NCBI RefSeq assembly: GCF_022968825.1
Contig: NZ_JALHKS010000006.1
Span: forward strand, 1-64,000
Reading direction: 5' to 3'
DNA from: Chryseobacterium salipaludis
GTDB lineage: Bacteria > Bacteroidota > Bacteroidia > Flavobacteriales > Weeksellaceae
Length of the DNA: 64,000 nt
The translations under genes were made by a program, and so were the position numbers. The notes below the pieces were generated by a model. It was not told the origin of the DNA. It made no database searches and was given only the letters and a program-made list of their open reading frames with translations. Position 1 is the first letter of the stretch. Each line of letters opens with the position of its first letter. Below are positions 26,786 through 36,747 of this stretch, piece by piece.

Positions 26786-26799
26786 ACACATATATGTGT
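26786..26799. promoter_or_regulatory. Candidate operator palindrome upstream of the XRE gene
   Basis: ACACATATATGTGT is a perfect 14-bp palindrome 35 nt before the XRE start codon. Slightly offset ATCAAC (26782-26787) and GTTGAT (26801-26806) arms flank it. The size and location suit a dimeric XRE repressor site. Confidence 0.45.
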
Positions 26800-26832
26800 A
26801 GTTGATAAATTATTCCTATATTTGTTTCAGAG

Positions 26833-26850
26833 TTACATCTGATGATGTAA
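26833..26850. promoter_or_regulatory. Second inverted repeat upstream of the XRE gene
   Basis: TTACATC and GATGTAA are perfect 7-bp arms separated by TGAT. It lies about 83 nt before the XRE start and may be a second binding site or a small hairpin. Confidence 0.3.
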
Positions 26851-27941
26851 TATTGCAATACTTGATTCAAGCTATTGCTTAGATTCTCGCATCAGGAAAT
26901 CGCCAACTTTCTACCGAATGCAACGAGAAAATAAGTAAAAGGCTCACGACTTTGGCGTGGGCCCACTTATAACTTCTGTTGCTGGCGTTTGGCGATGCCT
27001 CTGATGCAGATTGTGCGAGTGGGTTTCCACGCCGTTTTTATTTCGGGCAGTTTCCCAATTATAAGCACAAAGATCGCACGACGGTAACGGCGCTCACCCC
27101 GCCGGGGCAGCAATGCCTTTGGGAAACATTCATTTTTCATTTCACTGTTTAACAGCCGGTAGCGGCTGCCCACCAGAAGGCGGTCCCACAGAGCAGCCAA
27201 AAGGCGGCCCCTGAGCGGATCCGAAGGGCAGCCACCCACCGGTAAACAAAAAAGCAACGGCCTGATAAAACAACAAACATATCACCGCCCAACAACGGCA
27301 GCACTCCCGCGAGCACCAGCGTACCACCGTCATTGCGAGGAGCACGAAGTGCGACGAAGCAACCCCCTGAGCGGCAGAGCTCATCTGAACAGCAGCGCAC
27401 CCTGCACCTAATAACAAATAAACAGATAAACAACTAAACAACCTCCAACCCTCTAATTTCTAACCCTCTAATATCTAATATCTAGTAAAAAGATCCGCCC
27501 ACCACGGGAAAGCCGCACTTTCTTCATAATCACCAACGGCTTTCCCCAGGCAGATCGAGTAAGAAGTAGGGAGTAAGGAGTTCGGAGGAGTAGGGAGTGG
27601 GAGAAGAAAGAACAAAGAACAAAGAAGAAAGAAGAAAGAAGAAAGAGAAAAGAGATCAGATAACAGACTGGAAGATAACAAACTCATTCCTTCCCGCCTA
27701 TCATTATACTTTGTACATTATACAGAACCACCAAATGATCCTAAAAACTCAAACCTACCCGATGCCTATAGCGTACAGCATTTAGCGTAGAGCAGATAAC
27801 CACCAGCCTATCATGATACAGAATCACAAAACCACCAACAAAACCGAACACTATGAAAACCTAAAACCCAACCCCACTTAAGGCGTACAGCTTACAACCT
27901 CCGCCTATCATTATACATTGTACATAATACATAGTACAGCC
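26851..27941. other. Gap of about 1.1 kb with repeat fragments
   Basis: No firm gene. GGCTCACG and CGTGGGCC at about 26941-26963 form a hairpin with one G-T pair. A minus-strand frame at about 26967-27135 (ending ICIRGIAKRQQQKL) recurs, in my memory, near repeats of other Bacteroidota and may be a gene remnant. 27331-27385 is a copy of the CGTCATTGCGAGGAG dispersed unit. About 27540-27660 is purine-rich simple sequence (GAAGAAAGAAG). 27700-27930 has TATACATTGTACATAATAC-like runs. Confidence 0.5.
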
Positions 27942-28030
27942 AAAAAAAAGCCCTTTCTCCACAAGTTTAGCGACACAGGAGAAAGAGCCGTGTAATTAAT
28001 CAATAACTAATTAAAAACTTACACAAAACT
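27942..28030 (+). promoter_or_regulatory. L unit 0: hairpin leader of the SusC gene
   Basis: An A-run is followed by GCCCTTTCTCC (27950-27960), a 17-nt loop and GGAGAAAGAGC (27978-27988), an 11-bp stem with one mismatch. Then comes GTGTAATTAATCAATAACTA and an A-rich stretch that runs to the SusC ATG. Five near-copies of this whole leader, each ending in an ATG, occur at 51.8-53.6 kb. On the minus strand the hairpin would be followed by a U-run. Confidence 0.7.
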
Positions 28031-31000
28031 ATGAAAAAAAACCATAGTTGCTTCAGCGGCACCCTCGGTACCCTGATGCTCAGCGTCCTCATCTCCCATG
28101 TGCAGGCGCAAAACCACACCGTTTCCGGCACCGTCACCTATGCCGGCAAACCCCTCGCCGGCGTCACCGTTGCCGCCGATAACAGCTCCCAGCTCACCAC
28201 CACCGCCTCTGATGGCACCTGGCGGCTGCAGCTCCCTGTCGAAACCACCACCCTCCTCTTCCGCCATCCCCGCTTCGGCGAACGGCGCGAAGAAATCGAC
28301 GGGCGCACGGTCATCAACCTGGCGCTCGATGAAAAAGAAACCTCCATCGAAGAAGTCGTTCTCAATGCCGGCTACTATAAAGTCCGCGGCCGCGAAAGCA
28401 CCGGCAGCATCGCCAAAGTCTCCGCCAAAGACATCGAAAACCAACCCGTCACCAACGTCCTCTCCGCCGTACAGGGCCGGATGGCCGGTGTTAGCATTAC
28501 CCAAAACAGCGGTACCCCCGGCGGCGGCTATGACATCCAGATTCGCGGGCGTAATAGTCTGCGCAATGCCCTCAACAGCCTGACGGATGGGAATCAACCA
28601 CTCTTTATCATTGATGGGGTACCAATTTCCGGTGATGTCCCTTCTTTTAACAGTGCGGGACTGCTTCCTCTGAAAAGCATCAGTCCGCTCAACAGCATTC
28701 ATCCCAATGATATCGAAAGCATCGAAATCCTCAAAGATGCAGATGCGACCGCGATTTATGGCAGCCGTGGCGGGAACGGTGTCGTCCTGATCACAACAAA
28801 AAAAGGAAAGCCGTCACCTGTGCGGGTGACGGTCAACTCAAGCTATAGTCTCAGCAAAGTAGCAAGTCGGTTACAACTAATGAATACAGAGCAGTATCTT
28901 AAAATGCGTACGCAGGCTTATGAAAATGTGGGCCAGACAGCTTATCCTGCCAATGCCTATGACATCAACGGCGGCTGGGATCAGGCTCGCTCCGTAGACT
29001 GGCAGAAAGAACTGATCGGCGGGACGGCGGAAAATACAGGGCTGCAGGCGGCAGTGTCAGGAGGTAGCGACAAAAACAGCTTCTCTGTCAGTGCTTCACA
29101 TAACAATCATACTTCTGTCTTCCCGGGTGACTACCGCTACCAGGCAAATTCATTCACAGGCAATTTTAGTCATCAGTCACCGGACAACCGCTTTCGCCTG
29201 GGCTTTTCCAATATTTTTAGTTTAACTTCTCACGACGGACTGGAAACGGATTTTACAGGCCGGGCGTTGACCTTGGCACCTAATGCACCTCTTTTGTATG
29301 ATGCCGACGGCAATCTGAACTGGGAACAGGACACATTTGACAACCCTTTAGCCGCACTGAATGCACGCTACCAAAATAAAACACGTTTGCTCAATCAGAA
29401 TATTAATATCGACTATAAGCCGGTATCATCGCTAAGCTTAAAACTTAATGCAGGTCTCACCTTCCGCGATTTAGACGAATGGACTGTTACACCAAGTACT
29501 GTTTACAGCCCCGGTTCAGGTATGGGATCCAGTGCAGATTTTTCTTCTTCTTCCCGGGGAAATGCTTCTGCCTTTTCCTATCTGCTGGAGCCCCAGCTGG
29601 AATGGCATAAGAAAACAAAAATCGGCACTTGGAATGCAGTCGCGGGATTAACCTACCAACAGGCATTCTCAGAGTCGTCTGCTATGAATGGCTTTGGCTT
29701 TGCCAGCAATGCACTGCTTTATAATATTGCAGCCGCAAATTATGTAATGCTCCGACCTACTAAAGAAACGCAATATAAATACGCAGCCATCTTTAGTAGA
29801 ATTAATTATCAGTTGCGAAACCGTTATATACTGAATCTGACAGCACGCCGCGACGGCTCCAGCCGGTTTGGCCCTAATAAGCGTTTTGCTTCATTTGGCG
29901 CTGTAGGTGCTGCCTGGCTCATTTCTGAAGAACCCTTTTTAAAAAAAACATCCTGGCTGCCTTACGCAAAAATACGTGGGAGCTACGGTCGGACAGGTAG
30001 CGATGCTATTGGCGACCATCAGTTTACAGATACATACACCTTAGGGTATTATCAGTACAATGACCAGACAGGCTTATACCCCTCAAGATTGTATAATCCC
30101 GATTTCTCCTGGGAAAAAACGAATAAACTTGAGCTTGCATTAGAACTTTCATTCTGGAAAGAAAAAGCAAGTCTGACTGCTGCCTGGTACCAGAACAGGT
30201 CCACCGATCAGCTCATTGGTTTTCCGCTTCCGGCAACTACAGGGTTTGCATCTGTCTTGGCTAATTCTCCCGCCACCGTTCAGAACAGCGGTCTGGAACT
30301 GGAATTGCAATTGCATCCGCTTCGCACAAAAGATTGGAACTGGAAAGCCTCTCTTAACTTAACGCTTCCGGACAACAAGCTGTTGGCATTTCCGGGTTTG
30401 GAAACATCTACCTTTGCCAACCGCTATGTCATTGGCAAATCGATTTATGGGGTACGACTACTAAATTATGAAGGAATAGATCAGCAGACCGGACATTATC
30501 AGTTTACAGACCTAAATGCGGATGGAAAAATAACGTTGTCCGATGATGCAGCGGCCTTCTTGGATTTGGGGCCAAGTCTCTTTGGTGGCTTTCAGAACAC
30601 CTTGCAATATAAAAGTTTCTCTTTTTCGTTCCTTGTGCATTTTGTCAGGCAACAAGGCTGGAACTATATAAGAACAATGGGCGTTCCCGGAGCTATGGCC
30701 AACATGCCCGTCGAATTCCTTAATGTATGGTCACCAGAAAATCCGGCCGGCTTATTTATGCCTTACACACCGGGGACCAATGCTCTGACTAATGCTCTGA
30801 CAGACCATTACCGTAACAGTACGGCTGCTGTCAGTGATGCTTCCTTTCTCCGATTGAAGAATGTACAGCTCAATTACCAGCTGCCGCACTTAATATCAGG
30901 AGTACACAGCGCCAGTCTCTATATGCAGGGACAAAACCTGTGGACTTGGACCCGCTATTTCGGCTTGGATCCTGAATCAGTGACCAGCGGATATTTACCG

Positions 31001-31042
31001 CCATTAAAGACCCTTTCTCTGGGGATGCAACTTACCTTTTAA
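28031..31042 (+). CDS. SusC/RagA-family TonB-dependent outer-membrane transporter
   Basis: 1003 residues. Signal peptide (cleaved after about 26), then a carboxypeptidase-regulatory-like beta domain (about 30-105, VSGTVTYAGKPLAGVTV), a TonB plug (about 125-260) with the family signature GRMAGVSITQNSGTPGGGYD and IIDGVPI, and a 22-strand barrel ending in an aromatic residue (LGMQLTF). It imports large substrates in partnership with the SusD lipoprotein that follows 11 nt downstream. The substrate is unknown. The next two genes suggest peptides rather than glycans. Confidence 0.95.
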   Translation: MKKNHSCFSGTLGTLMLSVLISHVQAQNHTVSGTVTYAGKPLAGVTVAADNSSQLTTTASDGTWRLQLPVETTTLLFRHPRFGERREEIDGRTVINLALDEKETSIEEVVLNAGYYKVRGRESTGSIAKVSAKDIENQPVTNVLSAVQGRMAGVSITQNSGTPGGGYDIQIRGRNSLRNALNSLTDGNQPLFIIDGVPISGDVPSFNSAGLLPLKSISPLNSIHPNDIESIEILKDADATAIYGSRGGNGVVLITTKKGKPSPVRVTVNSSYSLSKVASRLQLMNTEQYLKMRTQAYENVGQTAYPANAYDINGGWDQARSVDWQKELIGGTAENTGLQAAVSGGSDKNSFSVSASHNNHTSVFPGDYRYQANSFTGNFSHQSPDNRFRLGFSNIFSLTSHDGLETDFTGRALTLAPNAPLLYDADGNLNWEQDTFDNPLAALNARYQNKTRLLNQNINIDYKPVSSLSLKLNAGLTFRDLDEWTVTPSTVYSPGSGMGSSADFSSSSRGNASAFSYLLEPQLEWHKKTKIGTWNAVAGLTYQQAFSESSAMNGFGFASNALLYNIAAANYVMLRPTKETQYKYAAIFSRINYQLRNRYILNLTARRDGSSRFGPNKRFASFGAVGAAWLISEEPFLKKTSWLPYAKIRGSYGRTGSDAIGDHQFTDTYTLGYYQYNDQTGLYPSRLYNPDFSWEKTNKLELALELSFWKEKASLTAAWYQNRSTDQLIGFPLPATTGFASVLANSPATVQNSGLELELQLHPLRTKDWNWKASLNLTLPDNKLLAFPGLETSTFANRYVIGKSIYGVRLLNYEGIDQQTGHYQFTDLNADGKITLSDDAAAFLDLGPSLFGGFQNTLQYKSFSFSFLVHFVRQQGWNYIRTMGVPGAMANMPVEFLNVWSPENPAGLFMPYTPGTNALTNALTDHYRNSTAAVSDASFLRLKNVQLNYQLPHLISGVHSASLYMQGQNLWTWTRYFGLDPESVTSGYLPPLKTLSLGMQLTF

Positions 31043-31053
31043 TACTCTACCTC

Positions 31054-32433
31054 ATGAAATTTACTACATATTTTACAAACGCAACTGCCTGCTTACTGCT
31101 GTTTTCAGCAGTTTCCTGCGAAAAAATGCTGGTCGTGGACGGCCCGGTTGAGCAGCTGAATACCCAGCAGGTTTTTGAATCTGTTTCCACCGCTGATGCG
31201 GCACTCAGCCACCTCTATAGCGAACTTCAGTCTGGCGGTTTTATCAGCGGTGGAAGTCTCGGAAGTGGTGCTGTGCTCGGTACATATACAGATGAACTGA
31301 TCAGCTACAGCAGCTCAATGCAGAATGCAACATATGATCTTTACAATAACGTACAGGGCAGTTCTAACCTTACTGTAAAAATGGTATGGGGCAACGCTTG
31401 GAGCCATATATACATGGCTAATGCTATTATCCATGGAATTAAAAACAGCAGTACAATTCCTTCCGATGACCAGCGTAGAATAAAAGGAGAAGCGCTGTTG
31501 GTGCGAACCCTCCTCTACTTGCAGCTCCTGCAGATCTTTGGTGATATTCCCTATACCACCACTACCGATTACCAGATAAATCAGCAGTTAAAAAAACAAT
31601 CTGAAACAGAAATACTCAGCTATCTCCGGCAGGATGCCGCAGATGCCGCCGAACTGTTGTCGGATGAGTACCGCAGCTATGAACGCATTTATCCCAACCG
31701 TAAAGTAGCGCAAATGATACACGCAACTGTTCTGTTGACTGCTGGTGATCCTGCCACAGCAGAAGGGGTGCTCCGCGATATCATTGCCAGCCCTTTGTAT
31801 GAAATGGAAACCAATCTGGAAGACACTTTTCAAAAAGAAGGTACTCATATCCTGTGGCAACTCAAACCACTCTATTTTGGCGAACCAACACAGGAAGCCC
31901 TTCTTTATTATTTCCAAAGCACGCTGCCGTCGTCTTTCACGTTGTCTGATGCCTTAGTCGATTCTTTCGCGCCCGGAGACCTGCGAAAGGAAAGATGGAT
32001 CTTGCCGCTCGCCGTCAATGGCAAGCAGTACTATCGTGCTGTTAAGTACAAAAATGTGGAAAGCAATACCGAAGAGTATTCGATTCTGTACCGCTTGTCT
32101 GAGGCATATCTGATGCTCGCGGAAGCGATGATACAGCAGGATAAGAAAAACGAGGCTTTGCCCTATCTTAATGCTGTGCGCCGGAAAGCCGGCTTGGAAC
32201 CTTTCCAAGCGGCTGGGTCAAAACAACAGATGCTTGATGATCTGCTTCAGGAATACAGGCATGAATTCTTTACCGAACGCGGCATCAGGTTCACTACCCT
32301 GAAAAGATTGGGACGTTTGGACGTTTTATCTTCCACTAAACCTGGTTGGAAAACTTTTCACCGCAGGTGGCCGCTTCCTTTTTCCGATCTCATGCTTAAT
32401 AATAATCTTAATCCGCAAAATGATGGGTATTAA
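31054..32433 (+). CDS. SusD/RagB-family lipoprotein
   Basis: 459 residues. The lipobox Cys is residue 22 (FSAVSC), so the mature protein is a surface lipoprotein. The N-terminal SusD-like segment (QQVFESVSTADAALSHLYSE) and the C-terminal RagB/SusD segment (RLSEAYLMLAEAMIQ, YLNAVRRKAGLEPF, EYRHEFFTERGIRFTTLKRL) are typical. It forms the lid of the SusC transporter. It overlaps the peptidase gene by 14 nt. Confidence 0.95.
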   Translation: MKFTTYFTNATACLLLFSAVSCEKMLVVDGPVEQLNTQQVFESVSTADAALSHLYSELQSGGFISGGSLGSGAVLGTYTDELISYSSSMQNATYDLYNNVQGSSNLTVKMVWGNAWSHIYMANAIIHGIKNSSTIPSDDQRRIKGEALLVRTLLYLQLLQIFGDIPYTTTTDYQINQQLKKQSETEILSYLRQDAADAAELLSDEYRSYERIYPNRKVAQMIHATVLLTAGDPATAEGVLRDIIASPLYEMETNLEDTFQKEGTHILWQLKPLYFGEPTQEALLYYFQSTLPSSFTLSDALVDSFAPGDLRKERWILPLAVNGKQYYRAVKYKNVESNTEEYSILYRLSEAYLMLAEAMIQQDKKNEALPYLNAVRRKAGLEPFQAAGSKQQMLDDLLQEYRHEFFTERGIRFTTLKRLGRLDVLSSTKPGWKTFHRRWPLPFSDLMLNNNLNPQNDGY

Positions 32434-34885
32434 AATTATAGTATTCCGCTTAATCGCCCTGCTCTTGATGTTTATAATTTGCGCGGAGCAAGTTTCCGCA
32501 CAAAAAATAAAAAAATATCCCGCTACCAGATATTTGCCGGTAGATGTGAAGGTTTCTCATGATAATAAATATCTGACTTTCCAAAAAAACCATGAGTACA
32601 GATCAGATACCTTAGTCTTGCTTTCTGTTGCCTGGCCGGAACAAATTTTATATCAGATGGGGGGCACTAATCCCGACAGTCTACATTTTCTCCCTGATGA
32701 ATTTTTATATGTGAACACGGGTTCAGTTGCAAATCTTTTGCATATTCCGACCCTTACTGTGAAAAAGTGGGAGAATGCAAAGAAGGCATTTTATTCGGTC
32801 CGACATCAACGGATATGTATCCTACGAAATAACACCCTTGAAATCTATGATTCGCATGGAAAACTTTTGTCCGCCATCGAAGAGGTAATAACCGTAGAAG
32901 AACAGGCACAGCGTATTCTGTATACCGTTAAAGAAAACAATAACTACCATTTAATGGAATGGATGCCTGGTAAGGTCGTCCGTCTATTTTCAGCTGATAG
33001 ACCCAATTTTCAGGTGTTCTACGCTACGCAAAAAGAGTTGATCATACAGCTACAAGAAGAGAATAAAGAACTGGCGCTGTTTTACGTGGGAAAATCAGGA
33101 GATCCGACTCCTGTTAGTATAAAGGAAATACCACGAACGTCTAATTTAGCCGCGGCTTCGGCCGTGGGTTCGGATAAAATTCTTTTGACCCTTTCCGTTC
33201 CTGATGAACAGCCAGATCTAGGTTCCACCGTGGATATATGGTATCCTAACGATCGGCAACTGGAAAAGAAAATACTTCCGGCCGAAAAACTGGTAAGTCT
33301 TATATTTAAGTCTGACTCCGGTCATTCAACTTTGCTGGATCATGCTAGTTTCGCCTATCATACCGCGATCGGAAACAGCCGTTATCTTTTGGCCTTAAAT
33401 CCACATCAAAATCGCGACTATACACGTGACTACATACAGCAGCCGGTGTTCAGGTATGATACAAAGACCGCCACATACAAAAATTTGGGTGTGGCTGGAT
33501 TAATTGCTTATTCGAGCTTAGATGGGAAGTATCTGCTGTCACATGACACCGCCAATTGGGTGCTTTTTGATATCAACTCGGGCACGCGTAGAGTAATACA
33601 GTATGAGCGGGAAACAGTACCGTACTTTTCTGACAATGGTAAACAAATCCTCTTTTTTGGCACTGGAAATATTAGTGCTTATGATCTTAGAACAGGTAGA
33701 CTGCATGCCACGAAACTTCCCGCTGGTTTTGTCGCCGAGGCTTTGGGTGGGAACCGAATAACGATACCTCTCCAAAAATTTATGTCGTGGACTTCCTACG
33801 ATCAGGATCTTCCTTTGATCTTGAGGATTCAGCATCCGGAAACCACGCAACAGGCGTTGGGTACCTACCAGCAGAACGCGTTTAGCGTGCTGACCAGCGT
33901 GGGCTTAGAGCAGTTTTCGCCTGTAAGCGCAGATCTGAAAAACAAGACGTACTTCTATACGGTTGCGGACTACAACCGTCCGCCTGAATTGTATATTCAC
34001 CAGCAAGGAAACACGCGCAAAGTGTTTCAGACAAATAAAGACGATAAAGACATTTCGCATTATCGTATGCAGAGGATTTCCTATACCAATTCGAAGAGTG
34101 TCCCACTGACCGGTTTATTGTATTATCCGCTTCACCACCAAGCCTCTCAGAAATACCCGATGATTGTCGGAATATATGAGAAACTACGATTCAAAGCAAA
34201 CCATTATTTACGCGATGGCTTTGCCGGGGTCGTTGAGGGATTTAATATCAGGTCTTATCTGGATGAGGGATATTTTGTATACTTGCCCGACATTGTCTAC
34301 GACAGTCGTGGCACAGGATGGTCCGCACTCGACTGCGTGGAGTCCGCCATGGATGCCCTCAAAAATAAACCCTCTGTCGACCTCACGAAAGTAGGACTGA
34401 TTGGCCACTCTCACGGTGGTTACGAAACCAATTTCATCGCCACACAAAGTCCTCGCTTTGCAGCCTTTGTCGCCGGTGCCGGAAACAGTGACCTGGTCAG
34501 GTCTTATCACTCTTTCAACTATAACTTCCTCAGTCCTTTCTTTTGGCAGTTTGAAGATCGGCAGTACCGCATGTTCACTTCTTTTGCTGATAATAAAGAG
34601 TTGTATATTTCCAACAGTCCGGTGTATCATGCTGAAAAAGTAAACAAACCGATTTTGCTCTGGACCGGCATGCTGGATCAGAATATTGATTGGAACCAAA
34701 CCATGGAATTTTATCTTGCTTTGCGGCGTAATCATAAAGAAGTGATTGCTTTGTTTTATAAAGACGAAGAACATAGTTTTTTAGACATAAAAAACCGTGC
34801 AGATCTTTTTAATCGGATAGCACAGTGGTTTGATCATCATTTGAAAGGGTACACGAGAGACTGGATAAGTGATATGAATAAGTAA
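32420..34885 (+). CDS. S9-family (prolyl oligopeptidase-type) serine peptidase, exported
   Basis: 821 residues with a signal peptide (about 1-27, ending VSAQ). A long N-terminal beta-propeller region precedes a C-terminal alpha/beta-hydrolase domain (about 570-821). The catalytic triad is visible: Ser664 in GHSHGGY, Asp753 in TGMLDQN and His785 in DEEHSF. It is expected to cut short peptides in the periplasm or at the surface. Co-expression with SusC/SusD (14-nt overlap) points to peptide uptake or processing. A terminator follows immediately. Confidence 0.93.
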   Translation: MMGIKIIVFRLIALLLMFIICAEQVSAQKIKKYPATRYLPVDVKVSHDNKYLTFQKNHEYRSDTLVLLSVAWPEQILYQMGGTNPDSLHFLPDEFLYVNTGSVANLLHIPTLTVKKWENAKKAFYSVRHQRICILRNNTLEIYDSHGKLLSAIEEVITVEEQAQRILYTVKENNNYHLMEWMPGKVVRLFSADRPNFQVFYATQKELIIQLQEENKELALFYVGKSGDPTPVSIKEIPRTSNLAAASAVGSDKILLTLSVPDEQPDLGSTVDIWYPNDRQLEKKILPAEKLVSLIFKSDSGHSTLLDHASFAYHTAIGNSRYLLALNPHQNRDYTRDYIQQPVFRYDTKTATYKNLGVAGLIAYSSLDGKYLLSHDTANWVLFDINSGTRRVIQYERETVPYFSDNGKQILFFGTGNISAYDLRTGRLHATKLPAGFVAEALGGNRITIPLQKFMSWTSYDQDLPLILRIQHPETTQQALGTYQQNAFSVLTSVGLEQFSPVSADLKNKTYFYTVADYNRPPELYIHQQGNTRKVFQTNKDDKDISHYRMQRISYTNSKSVPLTGLLYYPLHHQASQKYPMIVGIYEKLRFKANHYLRDGFAGVVEGFNIRSYLDEGYFVYLPDIVYDSRGTGWSALDCVESAMDALKNKPSVDLTKVGLIGHSHGGYETNFIATQSPRFAAFVAGAGNSDLVRSYHSFNYNFLSPFFWQFEDRQYRMFTSFADNKELYISNSPVYHAEKVNKPILLWTGMLDQNIDWNQTMEFYLALRRNHKEVIALFYKDEEHSFLDIKNRADLFNRIAQWFDHHLKGYTRDWISDMNK

Positions 34886-34886
34886 A

Positions 34887-34915
34887 GAGGATGCCCTTGT
34901 GGCATCCTCCTTTTT
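34887..34915 (+). terminator. Rho-independent terminator of the SusC-SusD-S9 operon
   Basis: GAGGATGCC, loop CTTGT, GGCATCCTC, then C and TTTTT. The stem is 9 bp and perfect, starting 2 nt after the S9 stop codon. Confidence 0.9.
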
Positions 34916-34918
34916 AAA

Positions 34919-35191
34919 TTAGGGTCTTTCAAACAGCTTAACTGCGCATGAAGTTCCATTAAGGTCGTATAGCTGCTGGCTCACACCACCTACGACCGCA
35001 GTACAGACGATAATGCCGTCTGTGTCGCACATTTTGCCGGACGGGATACATTTCGGAGTGTGATTGTTCTGAAATGCATAGCCCGGACGTAATGCTTTCC
35101 CCTCATTCTCTGCCGGATGCGTTGCATACGCACTGCCGGCTCCTGCTAACGCGATCAGCGCAGGTAACAGGATTTTTTTAAAATTTTTCAT
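34919..35191 (-). CDS. DUF6520-type small secreted protein
   Basis: 90 residues. It has a signal peptide (KKILLPALIALAGAGSAYAT) and a mature part of about 67 residues with four cysteines (CIPSGKMC, IIVC, TSCAV). The start pattern and position after a MauE gene match DUF6520 family proteins of Flavobacteriia, which have no known function. It is the last gene of a minus-strand operon with MauE, converging on the S9 terminator. Four Cys suggest two disulfides. Confidence 0.75.
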   Translation of the reverse strand: MKNFKKILLPALIALAGAGSAYATHPAENEGKALRPGYAFQNNHTPKCIPSGKMCDTDGIIVCTAVVGGVSQQLYDLNGTSCAVKLFERP

Positions 35192-35248
35192 AATAAAAAT
35201 GTTAAATTGGTAAATGCCTACTCTGGTCAGGGTTTTCGGCTCTCCCCT

Positions 35249-36736
35249 TTATCGTATTTTATCCGTGATAATTCGCTCCAGCCGGTACCGTACCAGCTCA
35301 TCGCCCGACAGGATAAAAAAGTGACTGCCCGTCACCAACATCTGGCGCATTTGGCTCTTTCCGCGGTGTTGCACATACATACTGCCGGCATACCCCGCCG
35401 GCGCGGTGGAATAGAGGTCCACCACTGCATTTTTTCGCCACATCTCCGAAGTTTCATAGCGACCGCGCAGGCCCGATTCTACGAACAGTAAGCCTCCGGA
35501 CGCTTCCATCGTACGGTTGGACACCATCGGCGGCGCAGCCAGCTTTCGCCTGCCGCCCGCCAGCGTGGTCACCTCCAGTTTTGCCTGCGACATCGTGTCA
35601 ATCGTTTTGAGCTGTAGTTGATTTTCCAACTCTGTATTCACCTGCAGAATCGGATTCTTATAATAGAAAAAGTAATAAACCCTATTTTGCCTGTCGTCAT
35701 ACACCAGCTGTCCGTCTGCGTCAAAGCCACCGTCTCTTTTCTTCGTAAGAAGATCGTCATTGATGACCACCGGCTGACGCATGCCGGGGTTCAGTACTGC
35801 CAGCGCTGTTTTTCCGCTGGCCTTGTCTTCTACCCTCAACATGAATTGGTCGCCCGGCAGATGGGTCAGTTGATCAAAATACACCTCTTGATGGCTGATT
35901 TCTCGCAACAACAAGTCTCGTGGAAGGTTATTCGCTTTGTAAATAACGGGTACGGTGCCATCAAACCCATATAGCTCCCCATGCTCAACCCGATATTGCA
36001 GATTGCGAAAGATATGATAGGTTTCCGGCCTCACCTCCAGCGTGTCAATACCACCTAACCCAAAGTCGATGGACAGCAGCCGGAAAGGGGTGCTGGGATT
36101 CCCTAAATAAAGTTTGCTCCCGTCGTGGCCCGCAAAGTAATAAGAATCGAAACCGAGGTCCAGTGTTTTCTCTTCCGTGATGGGATGTGGTGGAAAAATA
36201 CGTATGAAATTGTTTTCATTTCTAGTCATATGTTCAGATGTTCTTGCAAGCAGAAACACTCCTGCAAGGGTGGCCAGCCCCGTAAGTCCAAGCTGAAAGT
36301 AAAAAGAAGACGGCTTGGATTGTTTTTCGGGACTCATCAGGTAAAAACCTGCTCCGGCAAATAGGGTGGCTGCACTGTTAAAAATAAGGTGTTCAGTCCA
36401 GCCCATTTTTTCGAGAATACCACCGCAGGAGCAGGGAATAAAATAACTGTAATTCAGGATCAGCCAGACATAACCTGTAAAGGCTGTCATCAACACAAAA
36501 GACATCAGCAAACCAATCTTCCGCATCATCGGAAAAATAAGTAATGCCGAAACGGCCAGCTCAATGAAAATGACGCCATAAGAAATGAATCCGGTGTACG
36601 GACTGACCAGTGGCGACACGGCCAGCTGTTGTTGGAAATCCTCGAAACCTTTTATTTTACTCACAGCAGTATAACAGAATAAGAGAATGAAGAAACAGGC
36701 GGCTGCATAAGGCAGATATTGAGTTGCTTTTTTCAT
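35249..36736 (-). CDS. MauE/DoxX-like redox membrane protein with C-terminal sensor-like domain
   Basis: 495 residues from the ATG at 36736 (MKKATQYLPY); a longer frame from 36790 would overlap the neighbouring gene. The N-terminal third has four to five membrane helices with the MauE-type pattern (AVSKIKGFEDFQQQL) and a CSCG Cys pair in NYSYFIPCSCGGILEKMG. The C-terminal about 300 residues are soluble and beta-rich, perhaps a propeller. MauE proteins are tied to disulfide formation in exported partners. Here the partners could be the Cys-containing small proteins of the same operon. Confidence 0.8.
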   Translation of the reverse strand: MKKATQYLPYAAACFFILLFCYTAVSKIKGFEDFQQQLAVSPLVSPYTGFISYGVIFIELAVSALLIFPMMRKIGLLMSFVLMTAFTGYVWLILNYSYFIPCSCGGILEKMGWTEHLIFNSAATLFAGAGFYLMSPEKQSKPSSFYFQLGLTGLATLAGVFLLARTSEHMTRNENNFIRIFPPHPITEEKTLDLGFDSYYFAGHDGSKLYLGNPSTPFRLLSIDFGLGGIDTLEVRPETYHIFRNLQYRVEHGELYGFDGTVPVIYKANNLPRDLLLREISHQEVYFDQLTHLPGDQFMLRVEDKASGKTALAVLNPGMRQPVVINDDLLTKKRDGGFDADGQLVYDDRQNRVYYFFYYKNPILQVNTELENQLQLKTIDTMSQAKLEVTTLAGGRRKLAAPPMVSNRTMEASGGLLFVESGLRGRYETSEMWRKNAVVDLYSTAPAGYAGSMYVQHRGKSQMRQMLVTGSHFFILSGDELVRYRLERIITDKIR

Positions 36737-36747
36737 GGTATAAAGTT

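Noticed and set aside
26967-27135. Minus-strand frame ending ICIRGIAKRQQQKL
   Set aside because: It feels familiar from other Bacteroidota repeat regions but has no clear start, domain or operon context; kept only as a remark.
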